Of a stretch of DNA of 64,000 nt, positions 49,939 through 60,723 are shown piece by piece; position 1 is the stretch's first letter; the number at the start of each line of letters is the position of its first letter. Under the pieces are notes generated by a model that saw nothing but the letters and a program-made list of their open reading frames with translations, searched no databases and was not told where the DNA came from. The stretch is from Actinomucor elegans (Eukaryota > Mucoromycota > Mucoromycetes > Mucorales > Mucoraceae): the NCBI GenBank assembly GCA_026027325.1, contig JAMSLZ010000008.1, positions 248,001 to 312,000 on the forward strand. The letters run 5' to 3'. Both the position numbers and the translations under genes were made by a program.

Positions 49939-51703
49939 TTACACCGCCAAATTATCAATGGATAATCCACAGATATCAAAAGATTCACGCTGATCTTTTG
50001 TAAACGTCACTTTGATAGCTCTAAAGTACTTGATATATGAGGGGCAACTGATGCCCAAAGAGATTCTATTTGATACAACTGAGCCAGTGACGGCTCTGTC
50101 TGTTACTTTACATTGAATCCAACTGTTTTCGCTTTGTAAAACAGATACAGACAATTGTCTTTGAGGCTGCTTCATCTCTTGTAAGGTATGAATAATGATC
50201 TTGTCGGTTTTGGCTATTCCAACAAGTATTAATCCAAAGTAATCACCTTGCTTTGGATCTAAAAATAGAGAGCATTAATTATACTGACGCGTCATGGCTC
50301 TATTTAAACTTACTGCGGATAGTATTCCAACATGTATTAGGATCATTGTCCACAACGCTATGATAAGAATGCTCATCCCATTCAACATTGGAAGGTAGAG
50401 TAGAAAGAGCATCATACTTGGTTTCCAACTTGCTAATTGAAGTGATATTTTGATAATCAAAAGTAACTTGGTTAGGTTGAACAAAAGGATCCATGTTGGT
50501 CATAAACAGACAGCGGTCATTGGCACAAGAAGAACGAACATCGCGATGTTCCAATACTGGATTTTCTTCTTGTCTTTCAAAGTAATCTTGGGGTGCTTCA
50601 GACTGGTCAAACGTCAATGATCTTTGTAAATGACGAATAGCATCATACTATTAAAAAAAAGGTATCAGTATCAAGATCATATCTTGCGAAAAATACTAAC
50701 AGTATAATGATCTAATGTCTCGAGATAACCAATATCACTATCTGTTGCTTTAGTTCCTTTAGCCAAATGAGTAGGATTACTAAGTAACCAAGGGTACTGG
50801 TTCATCCAAATAGCAAAATAGTGTTCTGCCTGTCTAATGCTTTCCTTGGTCAAACCAGATTTACCCAACTGAGTCAAAAAATTCTGCACTTTCCACCTGG
50901 GTACAAACGCACCGTATCTAAAATCAGCATAACCTGTATGTAACTTGAGATCTTGGTTATAAAACCTCCATTTCATTTCATTTTCATAGTGGGAAGGTTT
51001 AGCGTTGGCATGAATAAGAGTAGGAAAGCGTAAAAAGTTGGTATATAAGCTATCCATGTATTGATTGAGATACGAGTCATCTTGAAAGTAACAATAAAGT
51101 CTAGCAGCTGTAGCGCAAACAGTGAATCTAGCCATACTTTCCAGATGTTCATCTGATTCCAGTATTTCGATATGAATACTATCTTTCAATTTAGGATCCA
51201 GTTTTAGGCTCTACAAAAAGGTATTAATAAACATGAACAGAACCTAAATCGAGCACGCTTACCTCCACAGTTAATGGTCTACTCTTGATTTGGTTATGAA
51301 TATATATTTCACTTATAAAGTTATATTTCAACAAATGCTTCACCGCATAGATAATACTTTCATCATCATCTGTCACTCTTAGCACAACTGCTGATACTGG
51401 ATTGAATTCATTTTCTAACAAAGCTTGAGGTGTAAAAAAGGATTTTGGATACGCGCTTTTCCCAATTCGTTCGGATAGGCTAGGTGCCCAAGCTAAAGGG
51501 TTGATATTATAATCAATAGAAGCCATCGTTGGTGAAAGAGGTTCATGCTGAATATAGTTGGTCGATGAAAGGAAAGAATACCAGATGATGACAGACACAA
51601 TCAGTAAAGCCAGAATCTTTCTCGGTGATCTTGATAAACTGGAAAGTATGATTGGTTTTATTTCTTTTTCTTTTCGATTATGTATCGGTAATGTAGTTCC
51701 CAT
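49939..51703 (-). CDS. Type II membrane protein, glycosyltransferase-like
   Basis: Four exons, 51703-51263, 51210-50701, 50647-50314 and 50258-49939, giving 534 aa. A short basic cytosolic tail precedes one membrane anchor (KILALLIVSVIIWYSFLSS, near residues 30-48), as in Golgi glycosyltransferases. The lumenal part starts with a GT-A-like strand-turn pattern (SAVVLRVTDDDESIIYAVKH ... FISEIYIHNQ) and an acidic QDDSYLNQYMD that may be the DxD-type metal motif. The C-terminal 140 residues (VVDNDPNTCWNTI, KQGDYFGLILVG, SYIKYFRAIKVTF) resemble a discoidin-like beta-sandwich. I do not know the exact family; sugar donor and acceptor cannot be predicted. Topology is clear, function is inference. Confidence 0.65.
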
Positions 51704-52119
51704 TTTAACGATGTATATATGAAAAGAGGTTAAGAAAGAATATAGGAGTTAATCAAATTGAATTAAATGAAAATTTGGAGTTTCAATTTATTAGCGATTT
51801 TGTTGAAAAGGGGAAGTACAAACAGTACATATCATTGGTAGGCGGCAATTGAAGAAGGATTTTCACTGCTGCCATTATCAAATGTCATCTAGTCTCTGGA
51901 TCTTTCTGTGATTATCGAATATCCCAATCCCTCTAGACCTCTCCACCAGTCTCATATTATTGTTGCGTCTAATTAATATTTTAAGCTCGTAATGCACTGC
52001 ATTATCTAAAAAAATTTTATTTTATTTAACTCAAGTATAACGGATACTGAAGCGTTTTAGAGATTAGGGATGCAATCTATGTATTTCATATAGCAACATG
52101 TACATAATCATGTTTCGAT

Positions 52120-52190
52120 TTCTCGACCTAGCTCAGTCGAATGTCACATCTGATTCATATTTTGAATGTAGAGTAAACTGTTGTCTCTAG
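52120..52190 (+). repeat. Dispersed repeat copy
   Basis: Contains CAGTCGAATGTCACATCTGA, then TTCATATTTTGAATGTAGAG and TAAACTGTTGTCTC; both halves present with changes. Confidence 0.65.
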
Positions 52191-52302
52191 CAAGGAACTT
52201 ATTTTACTAAATTTGAATCGATATTACTATATAGCGTGGATGATCAGTGCTAGATTAACGCGTTTTGTATGAATTGTACCCAATCGTTATTACATAGACC
52301 TC

Positions 52303-52376
52303 TCATCCGATCTGGGTTAAATGTTGTATCTGATGAATATTCCATATTCAGAGTGAACTACTGCATCTATTAGATC
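52303..52376 (+). repeat. Dispersed repeat copy
   Basis: Contains CCGATCTGGGTTAAATGTTG, then TATCTGATGAATATTCC, then ATATTCAGAGTGAACTACTG and CATCTATTAG; the order and spacing equal those of the copy at 48735. Confidence 0.7.
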
Positions 52377-52500
52377 CTTTTCTAATGGATGAATCATGGC
52401 AATACATCGAACCGTTCAAATACACAACTTAGCAATTGTTTAGGTAGCTGTCAATATTTTGGGATGTGTCAACACAAAGCCAAGTTTATTAATACAAAAT

Positions 52501-53541
52501 CTAACGTGAAGCATAAATCTCCCCATCCACTGTCCATAGCTTGCTAAGATGTTTAGGTTTAATATGATCCAAGAAATGCTGTCTCCATTCTTTAATAAAC
52601 CCTTCTAGATCTGGCCATGTTTCTTGATTCTGACCATCTAATACACAATTCTTGGTAAGCTGTTGTATAGCCCAATTGCCGTGCTCAACATAGTCAGGCC
52701 CTTTATAGTGATCTTCTAATACACTGCACTTTTCCAAGATCTTGGCAAAATCCTCTTCGTCATCACCCTCATCGTATGTCTTCCAAAAATTGAGTACAAT
52801 ATCCTTTAATACCTGCTGTCTGTCTTGAGGTATTTTGTCGGAACATCGAATCAATGCAGAAGCTGCTTTTTTCGCTTTCTTATGCTCTGGCAAGTTGATC
52901 CAGCCTCGTCCTTCTAGTGGTATACCGAATCGTTTCACACCTTCTTTTTTCAGTTTCATCGCTTTATCTTCGTAATCGCCGTGGCAATGCTTGCAAAGTA
53001 ATAATAGATCTCGGCTCTATAAGAAAAAAAAAAGAAGTTCGTAATCGCTTAGGCTAGAATAACTGAATGGATCATTACCGATTTTGATTTAATAACAAGC
53101 GGCATCCATTGTCTATACATCTCGGGTACTATAAAAGAAATAAGCTTAATACCAAGCCAATCAGCCCCTGTATGTCTCGATTATCTTACCAACGTGATGT
53201 AATGTCAAATGATCTTGACCTCCACAAGCAACGCATATATTAGATCGATCCTCGACCATGTAATCACCTTGTTTATGTCCATCTCCTTTTGCCTCAAAGT
53301 TTAGTTTGATGGATCTTGATTCTAAAGGTAACAGGGTAGCCAGATCTTTGTTTAAATACCATTGTGCCTTTTTTCTGGTGGAAAAAAAAACAGTGAGTTC
53401 CAACAAGTCTAGCATAGCTTATGCACTTTACGCGTTACAACGAAACATGAGCTTGTGATGCATGGAATAAACTTTCCAATTCTCATATACAACATTATTC
53501 TTCCTACTGGGCATCGAGATCTCTTTCTTTTCTTTTGGCAT
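52501..53541 (-). CDS. EXD2-type C-terminal zinc/HNH-like module, stand-alone
   Basis: Four exons, 53541-53432, 53374-53190, 53128-53079 and 53016-52501, giving 286 aa. The protein reads as the C-terminal part of the animal EXD2 protein: KVYSMHHKLMFRCNAKKAQW, then SIKLNFEAKGDG, then a Cys/His module with CVAC, LHHV, MYRQWMPLVIKSKSSRDLLL and CKHCHGDYE. The two CxxC pairs with HH between them suggest a zinc-binding HNH-like fold. No DEDD exonuclease domain is present and the ATG at 53541 is the natural start, so this is not a truncated gene copy. The rest (IRCSDKIPQDRQQVLKDIVL ...) is helical and matches the accessory region. DNA or RNA binding or cleavage is inference. The Hook gene ends 91 bp upstream. 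Confidence 0.65.
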
Positions 53542-53632
53542 TTTAATGGTTCAATGAAGAAAAAGAACTCAGTTTGCTGAGTAATACAGGAAATAAATAA
53601 TAGTGGTAGGGTATTTCTTTATAAACCATAAT

Positions 53633-56556
53633 TTAACATAATCTTTGTCTCAAATGAATATCCAATGTCTTTCTCTGTCTTCCTAGCCATGACGAAGGCG
53701 TAGATCGAATAGCAAGATTGGACGCATCTCTATCGTTGCGTCGCACGAGATCATACCAAGTGGAGATAATGAGCTGTTGCTCAATCTTGGATTGTTGACG
53801 CACATCTTGGATTTGTTTCTATTTAAAAAAAAAAAGGGAGAGGGGGGGGGGGGAGTGAATATCAAGGCCAACACGTCTCATATTTGAAAGAATTTACCTT
53901 TAGTAGGTCTTGCTCTTCTTCCTTGGTTCTGGGAGTTCTGCCGATTAAACCATTAGGTTCATCTGATTTGCGGACGTTGGAGAATCTAGCTGTCATTTCT
54001 TGCAGTAGTTGATTATAGAGTTTGATCATCTAACAAATAGCTGAATATCTCTATCATATTTACAGACAAAACTGTACTTACGTCTCTCACTTTACGAATC
54101 TTTCCTTGTGTTTCATTGATTTCTTCTTGAAGATGAAGCACATGGATCTGCAAACTAGCATTCTGTTCTTTGATCACTTCTAAATCACGACTGTTTAACA
54201 GTATTAGTCAAGATCTCAATTACGCATTGTGATGCACTTACTCGCTAAGTCCTGGTCTATCTGTGAAAGATTCATTGTCATCTCTGTTATTATTGATACC
54301 GTTTAGATAATTTGCTTCTACAAGCATACGGTTAATATCATGCAATTGCATCTTTGTGATATCTTCTAATCGATTGATTCTATCTTGGATTTTGGCGTGC
54401 TCCTTTTCAAAGTTTTGTAGACTGGCTCTATCTTTTGCTACACTTCGAGTTCCTTCTGATACGACTGTTTCCAAGCGAAGGGTGATCTCTTTCAAATTAC
54501 TAGACTCTTTCTCTAGATCCAAGATGCGAGAACGGAAAGCCATGATGGTTTGTGTTTGGTTTAGCAATGAATCTGGGATACCATTGCGTATCTGTGCTAG
54601 TTCGTCTCTTAATCTATTCCTCTCTTCCAAGACATTCTCGTAGTCCTGTAAGAATAAGTTAGTTTATCGTGCAATGTCTCTATTGGAATCGTACTTTGTG
54701 AAGCTGCTCTTTATGTGATTTCAGTGATTCAGCATCTTCAGATAACTGGCCTTCAACAGGCGCCTTTGCTTCCATTTCTTTTATTTGCCTCTGTAATCTA
54801 CCGATGGTCAAACGTCTAATAGACAGTAAGCAAATGGATGTAGCGCTTTCGTGTCGGCTTACTTACAATTCAGTTACATTTGCTTTTTTCATATTCTCTT
54901 CCATTGTATTTTCATGCAAATCATCTTCATCAATGATTACACTGGCACGATGGCTTACCACCTTATCCAAGGTCTGGCCACCACCGACATATTCCAGCTC
55001 TTTGATATGTTCTTCTAGCAACTGCACTTGCTCTGCATTTCGGTCTCTGTCTTTCTCGAGATATTCACACGTCTCAGCCATACTTCGCATTTCTTCTTCT
55101 AGTTTGGTCTTTTCCTTGAGTATTTCTCGGTTTCCAAGTTCTAATTGCTGCACTTGCTCCTTGTAGGAATCCATCAATGTCTTGAATGCTAATACTTTAC
55201 GATATTCGTCTTCTACTTGATGGCTACGCTCTAATAAGCTTGAGTTTTGATCTTCCAAGGCCTGCCTAAATGATGAATTGGACGCGTTTCTTTGTAGTTT
55301 GCATGCTTTACCTTGATCTGTCTTTTCAAATCAGATGATTCTTCCATTTTACGCTTGTATTTCTCTAGCGTGTTTTCCATCTTGTGCATCTTTTCCATGG
55401 CGTGTCTGTATTCTTCCAATTGATCTCGTAAAGAGGATGCTTCGTCTGCTTGAGCTGTCAATTCTTCTACTTTTTTCTTGAGCTCGTTGATGGTTGTGAG
55501 ATGATTTTCCATCATCATTTCTGTTTCTTGACGTCGATCTTCACTTCGCTCCCTATGTTTAGTTGATTAATACGTTGATTTTAAGGAGCTTCTAGTAGTA
55601 TTTCATACAAATCCTGTTTAAGATGATCAATTTCAGTTCGCATGACATAGTCAGCCTTGCCAGTATTACTCGCTTGAGTGATAGCTTCATCCATATCTTG
55701 TAAACGCGTCTTTAGTTCTTCTTTTTCACTTAGGATATCTTCCTACTGCAATATGAGTATAATGCATATCATTGACAGAGTACTACTTACAAATCTCTCA
55801 CGTAATTCATCAAATTCACCTAGTAATTGGGCATGCGACGTCTCAAACTGCTTCTTTTCTAGTAGAATTTTTTCAAATTCAAGCTGGTATCGATAGGGCA
55901 TATCTTCCAATTGAAAATTTTTGGTGCCTGAACCACCTGAATTACCAGAAACGTATGAAAGTCGTTTATTGGATGCATAATCGGGTTCTGTATTAAAATG
56001 ATTCATCACTTCTTCAATCGATACCATCAGCGCGTGCTGGCTCTTTTGCGTTAGGCTTTGTATCATTTCAATGTACGTCTTGTTATTATCGGATTGCACT
56101 GCGATAGCAATCACTAGCTGACACATGAGCAAGAGCTCGTGTAAATCCGCATCTTTGGCAATAGCAGTCAAGTTGACACTAGGTAAAAGTTCAGGATCCT
56201 GCTCAACAATATCCTCAAAGTATCGTGTAATCAGTTTATGAAGTTTCTTTTGGTTATTGAATCGAACCACCCAGTTACTCGCTGTTTCTGTAGGTTTTAT
56301 TTGTTTAAACCATTTGGGATCACTAATAGACGTGTATTAGTGTTTAGAATCATTTAATAGACCATATCTATTCATTACATGTCAAATAAGATATCAGAAA
56401 GTACAACGCCATCTGCTAATTCTACTACAGTATCAATCGAAGAAGATTTACTTTCAAATGTATTAATCTAAAACAAGATGAGTAAATGTATTTTATTGTT
56501 GTAAATCATTATCTAATTACCCATTCCACAAAAGCGTCTTCCATTGCAGCCTCCAT
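53633..56556 (-). CDS. Hook-family dynein adaptor
   Basis: Eleven exons (56556-56521, 56467-56379, 56322-55791, 55742-55609, 55552-55312, 55261-54867, 54815-54695, 54645-54242, 54190-54082, 54029-53898, 53818-53633) give about 792 aa. The N-terminal Hook domain, a calponin-homology-like fold, is clear: MEDAFVEWINTFES, VELADGVVLSDILFDIDPKW, FKQIKPTETASNWVVRFNNQ and LLMCQLVIAIAVQSDNNKTY. Residues from about 170 to 720 are long coiled coil, and the C-terminus keeps the STWYDLVRR ... SWLGRQRK pattern used to bind the FTS/FHIP partners. Fungal Hook proteins (HookA, Hok1) link early endosomes to dynein through the FHF complex. Eleven short exons contrast with the intron-poor kinase and PPR genes. 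Confidence 0.93.
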
Positions 56557-58373
56557 TCTTGAAAAAGTCATTATTGCGCCAAGGAGAATTATGAAAAAAG
56601 AAAAAAAGAAGCAAATGTACGATAGCAAGAAAGTAGGACCCTCTTCCCCTAATTACAGTTGTATCCGGGAGTTAAATTGGCATTACCATTTTCAGATGCT
56701 GGGCTGAGCGAAGCTAGTAGTCGACCAATTTGAACCGCATCATTGGACCAACATATTCTAATTGCTTGTATATTACGTTTTTCTTTTTTAAATCGTCAAG
56801 AATGATATGTATATCATTGGGATTTCGCAAGAATAACGCGTATATCTTTGGGATCCTCCGAAAACTACACACTCGAGTGTATTGCCAGTATGAACAAACA
56901 ATTTAAATATGTATATTAATCATGTTACTTGCATAATGATCAATGAATATCATTGTAGAAAAAAAATAATTTTGAGCATATAATGAAAGAAACAAACAAA
57001 CAAAAAGGGTTTCTATGCAGGATAACCAGTATGGGACTGCCCTTTGCTATTCCGGAACACGGTTTTATGCGCGAGTAGCAAGTTACACTCCATTAAACAA
57101 TATCGTCCAGGTGAATTATTTCTGTAAACATGCTTTAGCGTGATGAAGTTTATAAATATATTATTAATATAATTCAATAAATAAATATTCGTTAATTACA
57201 TATATATATATATTATTTAGGCATGATTTCTAAGCATATACTTGAGGCTCTAGTAGATGCTATTATTCCTTCAGAGTTTCGGAAGCGATATTGGATCGGA
57301 ATTGAGAGAAAGATCTATGGATCATTAAAGCTAACGTAGATGCATTGCGTTGAATTCACTACCATCACTTTAGTATGTTATATCGATTATACACCCAGTC
57401 AAATCAAGGTTTTAACAGATACTGTAGTTCAAAATCCGTCAAGCGATTTAGACATGTTTAAAATGAATTGCAGTATCTGTTAAAACCTTGATTTGACTGG
57501 GTGTATAATCGATATAACATACTAAAGTGATGGTAGTAAATTCAACGCAATGCATCTACGTTAGCTTTAATGATCTATAGATCCTTCGGCCGATCCCGAT
57601 CCAATGCAGCATCTATCAAGTTCTCCAGACTTAGAATAAATTTTTACGTTTATTTAAACTTTTGTTTCAGTTACACATTATTGTTTTCTTTAGCGAGTGT
57701 TTGTGAATTATACGCATTTCGTATGCAAGTGTCTAACAACCAAATATATTTTTCAGTCTTTCCTTTCATATGTGCCTGATTATTAGCATATGCTGGGAAT
57801 AGGCAGCTACATGTACTAAAGCTTTTATTCCTGATAGCTCTCGTGGTATATTCTACACATAATCATGTGTTAATATCTTGGCCGTACCTACAGCAGTAGG
57901 ACAACACAGTTTTCAGCTAAGCCATTCCAACCTACAATCAAGTTTGATATAAAAAGGGAGCACCAGCCGCCTTTTTTTTTGGGCGTGGTTTTAATAGAGT
58001 GTCATATGGCAAACAATTCAATTACCGCCTTAATATCTCTGTGTACCAGCATATATATATGTGTATATATAAATTCATAGGCTCTATCTATATGCTTGCA
58101 CCATTATAACAGTGTATCTATCTGAAGGCGTTTGCTTTTTTCTATTTATTTCTTGAGATTTAAAGATGCATCTCAGCTAGCAATTAAAACTAAGTATCAT
58201 TTTGTGATTTTAAGGTGGAACTACTATCCGCCAATGAAATTTGTACTTTGTACTTCTGGTGTTCAGTAAACTTACTGCTCATCGTGCTTTTTATTTTTTT
58301 TTAAAAAAAAGCCAATATCTTGTGTTCCTCTTCTTTCTAGGACCCAGCTTAATTGGCACAATCTCAATAAAAA
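56557..58373. other. Intergenic region containing the foldback element
   Basis: 1.8 kb between the divergent Hook (minus) and SFT2 (plus) genes. Apart from the inverted repeat at about 57255-57620 there is a T9A8 palindrome near 58294-58310 and nothing else recognised. A 69-codon frame at 57570-57779 starts inside the element and is not called. Confidence 0.55.
57311..57585. repeat. Near-perfect 114-bp inverted repeat (foldback/hairpin element)
   Basis: Left arm 57311-57424 and right arm 57471-57584 are reverse complements with about three mismatches, separated by a 46-nt loop. The inner arm ends are AACAGATACTG and CAGTATCTGTT; the outer ends are AGATCTATGGATCATTAAAG and CTTTAATGATCTATAGATCC. 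Weaker inverted similarity continues outward to about 57255 and 57620 (AGATGCT ... ATTGGATCGG on both sides), where it resembles the dispersed repeat family (GATCC ... AATGCAGCATCTATCA). Transcribed in either direction it would fold into a long double-stranded RNA. Confidence 0.92.
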
Positions 58374-59265
58374 ATGGCGTTTGGATTCTTTTCACAACAG
58401 TACGATGACCAAGGCACCATGGACGATGGTAAAGTTTGAGAAAAGAGGCTTTCTTTTCGTGTACTTTGACTAATGGTGCTTGGTAGGTAATTGGCAATTC
58501 TTTGGTTTAAACAAAACTCAGCGTTTCTATGCGTTTGGTATCGCGTAAGTATATATACATATATTGGAAAAGAGGCTTGAGAGAAGAAGTTGACCAGATC
58601 AAATGTTATTATTGAGATAGTTTTGTCTCAGGTACCTTGCTTTCTATTGTTGTAAGTATACGAAAGTGTCTATTATAAGCATAAAACTTAACCATTTATT
58701 TTTATTTTTATGTAGGCTTCTTTGATATTGATAAGTAGTATACCTGCCTTTGCTATCCTTTACAGTATTGGTAATATTATTTCGCTGCTCAGGTATGAAT
58801 CACAAAATTCCATCTTTAACCTTTTTGAATCTAATCCCAGAATTCTTGATAGTTTGACCTTCATTATTGGTCTTAAAAAGCAATTCAAAACTATGTTTGC
58901 TCCAGGTAAGTTGACCGTATGAAAACAAGATCAAAATTACACGCTAATATCGATTTGATACTAGTTCGTTTTTGGGCAACAGTGATATACCTGTCACTTC
59001 TTGTAATAACCATCGTTGTTTCAGTAACAGTAAGTATCCTTCCAGAAGCATTTATAGTATATTAATCATGATACACAGATTCAAAAATTCTTTCTGTCAT
59101 TGATCTTGGTCATTGTCCAATTCAGTGCTTTGGTGTGGTATTCGTAAGTATATTCTATATTGGCATTAGAAAAGGATACTTATGATTGTGTGTAGTGCAA
59201 GTTATATCCCCTACGGTCGTGAAATGATTCGACGCTTTTTTGGCAGTTGTATTACCTCAATCTAA
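58374..59265 (+). CDS. SFT2-like vesicle transport protein
   Basis: Eight small exons (58374-58428, 58487-58544, 58621-58651, 58716-58792, 58853-58905, 58965-59029, 59079-59143, 59196-59265) give 157 aa. The layout is that of SFT2: a short polar N-terminus, the LNKTQRFYAFGIA entry, four membrane helices (FVSGTLLSIV...ASLIL; IPAFAILYSIGNIISLL; WATVIYLSLLVITIVVSV; FFLSLILVIVQFSALVWY), the loop GLKKQFKTMFAPVRFWAT and the end YIPYGREMIRRFF. SFT2/Got1-type proteins act in fusion of retrograde vesicles with the Golgi. The 5' acceptor of exon 5 was chosen at 58853 because it restores the family pattern LLSLTFIIGLKKQ. Confidence 0.9.
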
Positions 59266-59309
59266 AGCATGTATATCTACTAAATAAAGTTTATTATGTA
59301 TTTCTAAGT

Positions 59310-60552
59310 CTAAAATTTCAATCCGTATGGAAGTTTTTCTTTCTTCAAGGCTGCTACGACGTTATCTACGCACATATCACCCATTGTTTCACGCGCCTCA
59401 ATGGTAGCACTGCCAATATGAGGAAGGATAACACAATTACTTAGGCCGAATAGCTTGTGGTTCGTTGGCAAAGGCTCGGGCGTAGTAACATCAAGACCGG
59501 CACCAGCGATCAATTTCTCTTCCAATGCACGAACCAGACCATCTTGATCCACAACACCTCCACGCGCAGTATTGACGAAAATCTAAATACAAATAGGTGA
59601 GTTTTAGTTACAACAACCTTCGACCCTACATACAGCATTATTTTTCATCTTCTTGAAGGCATCATAGTTGAAGACTTCTTTTGTTTCAGGTGTCAAAGCA
59701 CAACAAGCAACGATAAAGTCAGACTCGGCAGCTAGTTGATCAAATGGTACAAAATCAGCATTCAAAGACTCCTTTAGCCCAGGCTTCTCATTGCGGCCCC
59801 AGTAAACAACGCGATCGATACCAAACGCCTTTAAGCGTTGAGCTACTGTTTGTCCAATACGTCCCATTCCTACAACACCCAAAGTCTTTCCTTTAAACTG
59901 ATATCCACATAGCCAATCTGGGCGCCATTCTCTCCACTACATATATATTATACACGATGAATACCATGTATCACATATGCATTTCAATCAAATAGGTCAT
60001 ACCTCTCCTGTTTCAGCTGCTCGAATACCAGACTTCATATGTCTTGCTGCAGCCAATGTCAATAACACCGTAAGGTCAGCTGTAGCATCAGTTAAAACGT
60101 CAGGTGTGTACCCGATTTCGACATTATGTTCTTTGGCTGCCTTGAGATCGATATGGTCATAGCCTACGCTCATGGTAGTAACTACCTTCAATTGGGGACC
60201 TGTCAAAATCACGTTAGATACCCTATACTTAGATGATCTAGAAGGTGGGGGGAGGTTTATTATTAATACCTGCTGCCTTAAAGACTTGTTTGTCGATTTT
60301 ATCAGAAAGCATACAAATCAGTCCTTCAGCGCCTTGAATGTCTTTTAGCAAGATATCCCGAGGCATTGAACTATCTTGAGGCCATTGGACCAATTCAAAG
60401 CCTTGCTTTTCGAGTCTTTCTTGGCTCTGTTTGAGTAGCTTTCGAGTAGCTACCACTTTTTTACCAGCACTGACAAATGCAGAGCTGTGAAAATAGGTCA
60501 ACTGCTGCTGAAAAACAGTTGAAGGAACGCGTGTTTTGAGTAAGTTGAGCAT
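59310..60552 (-). CDS. D-2-hydroxyacid dehydrogenase, glyoxylate/hydroxypyruvate reductase type
   Basis: Four exons, 60552-60270, 60199-60003, 59936-59634 and 59582-59310, giving 351 aa. The NAD(P) fold has GVVGMGRIGQTVAQRL, and the catalytic residues are in VNTARGGVVDQ (Arg), the Glu of TTPEPLPTNH and the His of LPHIGSATIEA. The N-terminal domain includes KVVTTMSVGYDHIDLKAAKE. These features match GRHPR-type enzymes, which reduce glyoxylate and hydroxypyruvate to glycolate and D-glycerate. The WGR at the end of the second strand of the fold suggests NADPH preference, which is an inference. The first 35 residues (MLNLLKTRVPSTVFQQQ) are basic and could be a mitochondrial presequence. Its stop codon is 44 bp from the SFT2 stop on the other strand. 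Confidence 0.92.
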
Positions 60553-60723
60553 AATGTTTGATAAAAAGAAAAGAACCCCAACAAGACCGATTGAGGACAA
60601 TAAAATATAGACTGGGATTCAATTGGAAGGGTATAATGCGTTTAGTCTATACTTGCAAACAGCTTACCCGGGAAATAGAGGAGGGGATATACGTTTTATT
60701 AGAATAAATAGATAAAATTACAC

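Larger units (their letters stand above)
51704..52500. other. Intergenic region with two dispersed repeat copies
   Basis: About 800 bp between two minus-strand genes. Two copies of the dispersed repeat, in the same orientation and about 180 bp apart, occupy 52120-52190 and 52303-52376. No gene is seen. Confidence 0.6.
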
